Source: Microcaldota archaeon
GTDB taxonomy: Archaea > Micrarchaeota > Micrarchaeia > Micrarchaeales > Micrarchaeaceae
Length of the DNA: 64,000 nucleotides
Reading direction: 5' to 3'
Assembly: GCA_021810105.1 (NCBI GenBank)
Contig: JAJZJM010000002.1
Location: forward strand, 1-64,000
Shown here: in pieces, positions 57,591 to 64,000 of the stretch
How positions within the stretch are numbered: the stretch's first letter is position 1
Layout of the letters: every line of letters begins with the position of its first letter
Notes under the pieces: generated by a model
What the model was told of the DNA's origin: nothing
The model's input: only the letters and a program-made list of their open reading frames with translations
Databases searched by the model: none
Translations under genes and position numbers: made by a program

Positions 57591-60500
57591 TTACTTCCTT
57601 CTTTTTCCTGCCCTGAGATAAATAAGGCCAACAATTACTGCAGCAATCACGATTCCAGCCAGTATCTCTAAGTCATAAAGGCTTATGATGGGCTGTCCTG
57701 CCGCCTGCTTTGCAGGAACCTGTATTGTAGTGGTTACGGGTACGGTTGTCGTTGGCAATATCGTAGTAGTGGGCTGAGGAGCTGTTTTGGCCTGAGGTAT
57801 TGTGGTAGTTATTATTGTAGTTGTTGAGGGGATAGTTGTAGTTGTGGTCTGTATTGTGGTTGTGCTTGTGGGAGGAAGCCCTACTGTACTATAACCACCG
57901 CCTCCACTTCCGCCTCCGCCTCCACTGCCACCTCCGCCCGATGATGGAGGTATTGCGGATTGGCTAAATATTCCTATGACAGGATCAGCAGGTATGCTAA
58001 AAGAAACTGTGCAGCTTATCGAGTTTCTGCTGAAAGGAGATATTTGGGCCCACGTTCCGTTTGTTAGGGAATATGGTGCTGCTGATGTGCCTAATGAGCA
58101 GCTATAGCCCATTGTAACATTGATTGTGGATATTGAATTGGAGGCGTTTAAAATGCTGATGTTTAGAAGCGTTGTTTTTGCAAAAGAATAACCAGAGAGG
58201 GACGGTGTGGAGCTGTAATTCTTTGTTACATTTTTTATCAGTAGCCTTGCATTTATGCTATTTGAAGATATAAACGATAGAGTCGTATTTGCCTTTCTGT
58301 AAACTATATTCTTTAACGTATTTGCAGGCGCTTGAACTGTGTAATTTGCAGTTTGATTCGATATAATGCCGGTTATGTTAATGTATATCGTGTTGGAAAA
58401 CACTGCGTTTGTGCTGTCGCTTTGAGTGCCAGTTACGCTGAAGTTTCCTATTGCATCGAATAGTATGCTGTTGCCAGTCACTGCATAGCTGCCGTTAGGG
58501 GCATCTGTGGAGTATATGACATTTGAGTATGGAGGAGTTCCGTAAATTGTCAAGTTATTAAATGAAACTGCCTGGCCGGGATTTATTGTGTTAGCCGAAG
58601 GAGTTATGGAAAGGGATGGAACAGTGTGTATCGTTATCGAAATAGTATTTGATGATGTAGATATGCCATCATTTGCTTTAACGCAATACGTGTTTGAAGA
58701 TAGAGATAACGGAGTAACCGTATATATCGCATTTGTATTCAATGCCCCTCCAGTGCAAGAATTTCCTTGGTAGTACGCATATGTGTAATTTCCTGTGCCG
58801 CCTAACGCAGATGCGGTGATTGTAATATTTTGGCCTAGATCTATGGTTGTTTTGGATGCGGAAAGAATAGGTTTGCCAAGGGGAGGATTATCTGTTATGC
58901 TAAGTGTATTTGAAGCAATAGAGTTGAATGCATCAGTAATGTTGGCGCTTATTGTGTACACTGTAGTTGATGTTGCATTAGGGAGGCTGACTGTGCAATG
59001 ATTTATTGAGCTTGTTGCTGAAGAGCATGTTGAATTAAATACTATGAGAGAATTGCTTGAACTCCACAGATATGTGAAGGGGGCTGTGCCGCCAGATATG
59101 CTTGCAATAATTTGTATAGTATTTGCATTATCAAATATAACATTTCCATTTTCTGTATTAAGCTTGAGCGAAGGTTTGGCATTTACAGAGATGATATTCG
59201 ATGCAGAGTTAAAAACAAATGGCACAGAAGTGCCTTCATCTGTTGCACTTATGCCATATGTATCCTGACCCAACGGAGGTGTTATGCTGTTGAATGTAAA
59301 TACATTTCCTGCTGTTACTCCGGTAATAGTATCTACCGTATTTCCGCCAGTTACAAGGTTAACTGTGAACGGACCAGCGCCTCCAGAAATTTCTCCGTTA
59401 TACGTTACACTCTGCCCATAGTCTAATGCAGAGATGCTTGGAATTATGCTGATTATAGAAGGTGCAGGATTTATTGATATTCCGAGTGTTGTAGAGTTAA
59501 ATACAAAAGGCGTTGTAGTTCCCATGTCTACGGCGATTACATTAAAGGAATTTGTAGAGGTTGATGAGGTTTTATATGAAAGAATTGCTTGGCCTCCATT
59601 TTTAGGAGTGACTGCCGTTGCAAGTGTTTTACCTCCGGAAGTTAGGTTTACAGTAAACGGGCCTGCGCCTACATTTGCGGGTATAATTGCATTGAAAGTT
59701 GCATACTGTCCCACATCTATGGTTGAATTTATTGCATTTAGCGAGATCGATGGATCATAATATACGGTTATTGAGTTTTCTGGAAGAGGCGCATTGTAGC
59801 CATTTTCGTCAGTCGCTTCGCCGTTAACTTGCAAAGTTCCTAAAACGTTTGGGGAAACTGGTATTCTAAAGAATACCGAATTTGTAGTTAGAGAGTTTAT
59901 GGAGGTGATCTGTTTTACAACGCTGTTAGATGAGTTCTCAATCAGAGTATTGTAGGCATATGGAGGAGTACCTCCGCTTATTAGAGAGGTTATAAGTTCG
60001 CCCTGACCCTGATCAACGGTTTGATTGCTGACTTCTAAAGCAACCGCTCCAGGATCTGGGTTAACAGTTACAGGGATTGCTCCTGTTATTGCGTTGACCT
60101 CTGTTGATGAATCTTGAGATGAAAAATAGAAATATATTGTAGAGGGAGTTGTATTTGAAGGAGTATAACTTGCATTGAATGGTTCATAGCCATACGTATT
60201 AAGCGGAGTGCCTGAAGAATTGCTTTGGCTTCCGCCTGAATAGTACCATTTTTCTAATTTGTAACCTCCGCTCCCTCCAATGACATTAGCTGATAGATAA
60301 ATTTTTTGGCCAACATCAACAACATTTGGCGTTATAACCGCATTTGCAATTTGTATCTGTGGATTGACTGTTACTGTTGCACTGCTGACGTTGAATCTTA
60401 AGTCGTTATCGGTTATTGTTAAAGTGTATGTATCTGAAGTTTGCTTAGAAACATACGGCAGGTTAAAAGAGCACTTTGTATAGTTTCCAGAGATGCTGCA

Positions 60501-61316
60501 ATCAGAAGCAGGAAGAGGGCCTTCTATGCTGCCGCTAAGAGAATTTACACTGAACGGCGGTACGCCTCCTACAATATTCGCACTTAGCACCTCTTCTTGC
60601 TCAGAATAGCCATACGATAGTGATGGTGATAAGTAATAGATTTTTGGAAGAGGGGGCGGATTTATTGTTACATTTGCCATGGCAATAGTATTTTTCGTGT
60701 CTGCGTCAGCAAAAGTTATTTTATACATATCAGTTACAGTATTAGAAACATATGGCAGATAGGGTATTGTGCAATTCAGGAAGTTTAATACATTAATCTT
60801 GCAATCGGATGTTGGAAGATTGCCCTCAATGCTGCCAGAAAAGGCTATCACATTGAAAGGCGGAACTCCGTTATTAATTTGTCCTGCAAGTATCTCCGTA
60901 TTTCCAGAAAAAGCATAATATTTGGATTGACTAAGTGAATAGACAACTGCCGGTGCAACTACATTTACACCGAATGCGCGAGATATCTGCTTTGGGCGGG
61001 GGTGAGTAACTTTAAAATAAAAGTAAACGGTTGACGCAGTTTTAGATATATAATTTGATGTAAATACATTCCCATTTTGTATTGTAACTAATTTAGTTCC
61101 AGAAGCATTTGAGTTCTGAGATGTGTGATAAAAATTACCAGCATACGGCGACGTTCCGCCACTTACGCTCGCAGAGAGATTTATCGTATAATTTAGATCG
61201 ACATTGGAAGGCAGAGGTGATACGGTTATAACAGCATGTGCGCTTCCTATAATCAAGCACATGATAAATAAAGGAATTAATATCCTACCAAACATTCCGT
61301 TTATTTTAACATTCAT
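57591..61316 (-). CDS. Giant Ig-like repeat surface protein
   Basis: 1241 aa from ATG 61316: Sec signal peptide (FGRILIPLFIMCLIIGSAHA), then about ten beta-sandwich repeats of roughly 90 residues, each with 'VDxGQ...(F/L)xAxIxGGxGPFTVNL' (e.g. ISALDYGQSVTYNGEISGGA, TTIDLGQNITITASALGGTG). A C-terminal domain, a Gly/Ser hinge, a Thr-rich stalk and a final TM helix (LAGIVIAAVIVGLIYLRAGK) follow. It looks like a stalked adhesin or S-layer-associated protein. A CATATATTTG box favours ATG 61316. Confidence 0.85.
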   Translation of the reverse strand: MNVKINGMFGRILIPLFIMCLIIGSAHAVITVSPLPSNVDLNYTINLSASVSGGTSPYAGNFYHTSQNSNASGTKLVTIQNGNVFTSNYISKTASTVYFYFKVTHPRPKQISRAFGVNVVAPAVVYSLSQSKYYAFSGNTEILAGQINNGVPPFNVIAFSGSIEGNLPTSDCKINVLNFLNCTIPYLPYVSNTVTDMYKITFADADTKNTIAMANVTINPPPLPKIYYLSPSLSYGYSEQEEVLSANIVGGVPPFSVNSLSGSIEGPLPASDCSISGNYTKCSFNLPYVSKQTSDTYTLTITDNDLRFNVSSATVTVNPQIQIANAVITPNVVDVGQKIYLSANVIGGSGGYKLEKWYYSGGSQSNSSGTPLNTYGYEPFNASYTPSNTTPSTIYFYFSSQDSSTEVNAITGAIPVTVNPDPGAVALEVSNQTVDQGQGELITSLISGGTPPYAYNTLIENSSNSVVKQITSINSLTTNSVFFRIPVSPNVLGTLQVNGEATDENGYNAPLPENSITVYYDPSISLNAINSTIDVGQYATFNAIIPANVGAGPFTVNLTSGGKTLATAVTPKNGGQAILSYKTSSTSTNSFNVIAVDMGTTTPFVFNSTTLGISINPAPSIISIIPSISALDYGQSVTYNGEISGGAGPFTVNLVTGGNTVDTITGVTAGNVFTFNSITPPLGQDTYGISATDEGTSVPFVFNSASNIISVNAKPSLKLNTENGNVIFDNANTIQIIASISGGTAPFTYLWSSSNSLIVFNSTCSSATSSINHCTVSLPNATSTTVYTISANITDAFNSIASNTLSITDNPPLGKPILSASKTTIDLGQNITITASALGGTGNYTYAYYQGNSCTGGALNTNAIYTVTPLSLSSNTYCVKANDGISTSSNTISITIHTVPSLSITPSANTINPGQAVSFNNLTIYGTPPYSNVIYSTDAPNGSYAVTGNSILFDAIGNFSVTGTQSDSTNAVFSNTIYINITGIISNQTANYTVQAPANTLKNIVYRKANTTLSFISSNSINARLLIKNVTKNYSSTPSLSGYSFAKTTLLNISILNASNSISTINVTMGYSCSLGTSAAPYSLTNGTWAQISPFSRNSISCTVSFSIPADPVIGIFSQSAIPPSSGGGGSGGGGGSGGGGYSTVGLPPTSTTTIQTTTTTIPSTTTIITTTIPQAKTAPQPTTTILPTTTVPVTTTIQVPAKQAAGQPIISLYDLEILAGIVIAAVIVGLIYLRAGKRRK

Positions 61317-61525
61317 AATTATCCCATTCGTTCTGAAAGGTTTCAAATATATGGTTTTTGCTAACATCCATTCTGCCTGTTCACATTCTTATATATTGCG
61401 ATAGGCAATACTATAAAGAACTCTTACGGATTTGAGCTCAGATTGCTGCAGTTATTTTTGATTAAAAACAGCTTTAAATCCTTATATGGATACTAATATG
61501 TCTGATGTTCCTTTTTGTGATTTAG

Positions 61526-63292
61526 ATGATAAGACAGCCAATAATAGTTGTAATGGGTCACGTAGACCATGGAAAAACCTCCCTGTTAGACAGAATACGC
61601 AACAGCGCAATAGCAGCCAAAGAGGCTGGAGGTATAACACAGCACATAGGGGCGAGCGAAGTTCCTATAGATGTAATCGAAAGAATATGCGGCAATATGC
61701 TGAATAGTGCAGGCGTGAAGATCACAATACCTGGGCTTCTTTTTATAGACACGCCAGGGCACGAGGCTTTCACAAACCTAAGGAAGCGCGGGGGCAGCGT
61801 TGCAGACCTTGCAATACTTGTTGTTGACATAACAAAAGGATTCGAGCCTCAGACCATAGAGGCTGCAATGATACTCAAGGAGTATAAGACTCCATTCCTT
61901 ATAGCAGCAAATAAGATAGACTTGCTTACTGGCTGGATACCTACAGGATCGAAGAGCTTCGTAGAGTCGCTTGGAAAACAGAGCGAGGGAGTGCAGCAGG
62001 CGCTTGAGAACAGCATATTCGAGCTTATTGGCAGGGTAAGTGAACTCGGATTCAACAGTGAACGCTTCGACCGTGTTAAAAACTTCCAGAAAGAGCTCGC
62101 GATAGTGCCTCTGAGCGCAAAGACAGGCGAGGGAATTGCAGAACTGCTCATGGTTGCAACTGGACTTTCCCAGAGGTATCTTGAGATGCGGCTAAACATA
62201 GAGGTGAAAGGCCCTGGCAGAGGCACGATTTTGGAGAAGAAGGAGGTGCGCGGCCTTGGCACAACAATAGACGTAATACTTTATGACGGCTCTCTCAAGA
62301 CTAATGACACTATTGCGTTTGCAACCTCTTCCGGAGTAGGGACAGCAAAGATAAAGGCGCTGCTGAAGACCAAACCATTGCAGGAGATACGAGAGAGCTC
62401 TAGCAATTTCATGAACATAGAATCAGTAAGCGCAGCTTCCGGAGTAAAAATAAGCGGGACAGGGCTCGATGACGCTCTGCCTGGATCTCCTGTAGTACAG
62501 GTAATCAATGGAGACTATTCTACTGAGATAAAATCAGAGATAAGCAATATATTCAAGACAGACAAGCAGGGAGTCGTGCTTAAGACAGACTCTATGGGAA
62601 GCCTTGAGGCTCTTTCAAGGCTCATAGAAGCTGCAGGATTCAAAATAAGCAAAAAGGGAATAGGAAGCGTAACAAAAAGAGATGTCATTGATGCTTTTGG
62701 GCAGCTATCGGAGAACCAGATTTATTCTGTTGTGCTTGCATTCAACGTGCCTATAGAAGAGGATGCCAAAACCGCCTCTTTCGACAGCGGGATAAAGATA
62801 ATATCAGGGGACATAATATACAAGATACTCGACGAATATAAGCTTTTTGTCGATGATAGGCAGAAGAACGTGCTGAGCAAAGCGGAGAGCAGGATAGTCT
62901 TCCCTGGAATGGTGGAGGTTTTGCCGCACAGCTGCTTCAGGATGTCGCATCCCGCGATATTCGGAGTCAACGTACTTGAAGGAAGAATAAAAACAGGATG
63001 GCTCCTTATGTCTGATGAAGGCGTAGTAATAGGAAAAATAAAAGGGATACAGAATGAGAAGTCGCCGTTGGAGCTTGCCAAAGCAAATGAAAATGTTGCA
63101 ATATCAATGGATGAGCCGACATTCGGAAGGCAGGTGAGGGAGGGGCAGAAGCTCTACACGAGGGTTACAGACAGCGATGAGCGGATGCTGAAAGGCGAGT
63201 TCTCCTCTTTGATAAATGAGAGGGAATCCGCATTGCTTAAGAAGATATCCGAGATAAAGAAGGCCAGCAAAACGCCCAATAGTATAACATAA
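61526..63292 (+). CDS. infB: Translation initiation factor aIF5B/IF-2
   Basis: 588 aa: G1 GHVDHGKTS (residues 11-19), G2 GGITQHIGA, G3 DTPGHEAF, G4 NKID, then domain II, III and IV as in archaeal/eukaryotic IF5B (FPGMVEVLPHSCFRMSHPAI near 455-475). It promotes subunit joining. ATG at 61526 starts the G domain, as expected for archaea which lack the bacterial N-terminal extension. Confidence 0.96.
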   Translation: MIRQPIIVVMGHVDHGKTSLLDRIRNSAIAAKEAGGITQHIGASEVPIDVIERICGNMLNSAGVKITIPGLLFIDTPGHEAFTNLRKRGGSVADLAILVVDITKGFEPQTIEAAMILKEYKTPFLIAANKIDLLTGWIPTGSKSFVESLGKQSEGVQQALENSIFELIGRVSELGFNSERFDRVKNFQKELAIVPLSAKTGEGIAELLMVATGLSQRYLEMRLNIEVKGPGRGTILEKKEVRGLGTTIDVILYDGSLKTNDTIAFATSSGVGTAKIKALLKTKPLQEIRESSSNFMNIESVSAASGVKISGTGLDDALPGSPVVQVINGDYSTEIKSEISNIFKTDKQGVVLKTDSMGSLEALSRLIEAAGFKISKKGIGSVTKRDVIDAFGQLSENQIYSVVLAFNVPIEEDAKTASFDSGIKIISGDIIYKILDEYKLFVDDRQKNVLSKAESRIVFPGMVEVLPHSCFRMSHPAIFGVNVLEGRIKTGWLLMSDEGVVIGKIKGIQNEKSPLELAKANENVAISMDEPTFGRQVREGQKLYTRVTDSDERMLKGEFSSLINERESALLKKISEIKKASKTPNSIT

Positions 63293-63340
63293 ATATTATA
63301 AAAACACAAAAATAAATTGCAAAAAATATGTGTTGATGAA

Positions 63341-63754
63341 ATGAGCATTTTAACTAGACAGAGATCCGTATCCGAAGAGACATTGCAAAAGTTCGAGGAT
63401 TTGTTGATAAGCGAGAGGGTGGCGCTGGGCCTTTATATTAAGGATAAGATCACTAGAGAAAAGTTCTGTGACTGCCTATTTTCTACAGTAAAGAAGCTTG
63501 AGCACGTCAACACCCGCTACATATCTAAAGTGACTTTGTCAAATTTGGAGGAGACGGCACAAGAGATCAAGAATGGGCGCTACAATATTTTTAATTTCGA
63601 TACGTCTTTGTCCTTCATTCATAGGAGTTTGATAGTAGATGCATACCCAAGCCAGTTAAAGCAGGAAAAGCACTATGCTAAATTTGTATCGCATTTCTCT
63701 TCTGCTTCGTGGTATGGCACGCGCAAAAGAGTGGAAGCTCTTCTTAGAGAATGA
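63341..63754 (+). CDS. Unknown small soluble protein
   Basis: 137 aa, helical, Lys/Glu-rich: SVSEETLQKFEDLLISERVA, YIKDKITREKFCDCL and SWYGTRKRVEALLRE. No family recognised. The frame is open to TTG 63317, but ATG 63341 is preferred. It follows infB by 48 bp with its own TATA-like box, and is convergent with rps10. Confidence 0.6.
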   Translation: MSILTRQRSVSEETLQKFEDLLISERVALGLYIKDKITREKFCDCLFSTVKKLEHVNTRYISKVTLSNLEETAQEIKNGRYNIFNFDTSLSFIHRSLIVDAYPSQLKQEKHYAKFVSHFSSASWYGTRKRVEALLRE

Positions 63755-63776
63755 AAAACCTGATAAAAAAGAGTGC

Positions 63777-64000
63777 CTAACCAGCAAGGCTTATCTCTAT
63801 CTGGACCGTGTCAGGAACAGGTATTCTCATTATCTGCCTTAGGGCCTGTTCGCTTCCATCTATCTCGAGAAGCCTTTTATGGAACCTTATCTGCCACTTC
63901 TCATATGTATGGCTTCCTTGATGCGCAGGTGCTTTCCTTGTTGACTGGCTTATTATCTTTGTAGGAAGAGGTATGGGGCCCTTGCACTTTATGTTGGCCC
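63777..64000 (-). CDS. rps10: 30S ribosomal protein S10, 3' part
   Basis: Cut by the window edge. The visible C-terminal 73 residues read GPIPLPTK, EKWQIRFHKRLLEI and ALRQIMRIPVPDTVQIEISL, the standard archaeal uS10 C-terminus. The rest of the gene lies beyond 64000. Confidence 0.93.
   Translation of the reverse strand, partial: ANIKCKGPIPLPTKIISQSTRKAPAHQGSHTYEKWQIRFHKRLLEIDGSEQALRQIMRIPVPDTVQIEISLAG

Overview
The window looks like a chromosome segment of a DPANN archaeon, most likely in the Micrarchaeota/ARMAN group. That is an inference from gene content; no search was run. The archaeal evidence is: Hjc resolvase, a Hef-type helicase, S6e, L40e, aIF5B/IF-2, an ATP-dependent DNA ligase, TATA boxes about 26 nt upstream of many ATG/GTG/TTG codons (leaderless genes), an intron-containing tRNA-Thr, and class III signal peptides with the QSA-x-x-Y(L)-x-TYGWAI pattern. 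Very large Thr/Ser/Asn-rich surface proteins are also typical of these small-genome archaea.

Layout. 0-0.2 kb: edge of an IS200/IS605-type tnpB. 0.2-9.8 kb: housekeeping genes (hjc, hef-like helicase, tRNA-Phe, a PEP-synthase-like protein, a decayed agmatinase, a methyltransferase, tRNA-Gly, rps6e, a PhoU/AbrB regulator with a perfect palindrome in its promoter). 9.8-10.6 kb is gene-free. 10.6-13.2 kb: a three-gene ABC-2 exporter operon. 13.7-28.6 kb: core genes (a long HMG-CoA synthase, rpl40e, trpS, a flippase, thioredoxin, a beta-CASP nuclease, rnhA, AMMECR1, a TPR-AAA ATPase, an Lrp-like regulator) mixed with pilin-like and surface proteins. 28.7-30.9 kb: unknown accessory genes and a very dense cluster of hairpins.

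30.9-39.9 kb is an integrated element at tRNA-His. A 13-bp copy of the tRNA 3' end marks the far boundary and a tyrosine recombinase lies beside the tRNA. It carries an AAA+ replication-type ATPase at the end of a translationally coupled operon, a ribbon-helix-helix protein, an AbrB-like protein, winged-helix and zinc-finger regulators, and two secreted or anchored surface proteins. It resembles an integrated plasmid or a proviral relic. 39.9-46.6 kb returns to the chromosome: a degenerate secretion-ATPase homologue overlapping tRNA-His, DNA ligase and a beta-helix surface protein.

46.6-50.75 kb is the most unusual stretch. tRNA-Thr(CGU) is followed by five direct, diverging copies of a site that is or resembles its 3' end. 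They divide the DNA into small cassettes: a methyltransferase, HicAB, ArsR plus AHSA1, and RelE/antitoxin plus a frameshifted nucleotidyltransferase with its partner. This looks like serial site-specific capture of defence or stress genes without a local integrase.

50.9-64 kb: a MacB-like ABC operon with a CARDB-type surface protein, a DEAD-box helicase, a MIP18-family protein, ndk, a rhomboid-like membrane protein, a 1.2-kb-residue Ig-like surface protein, infB and the 3' part of rps10.
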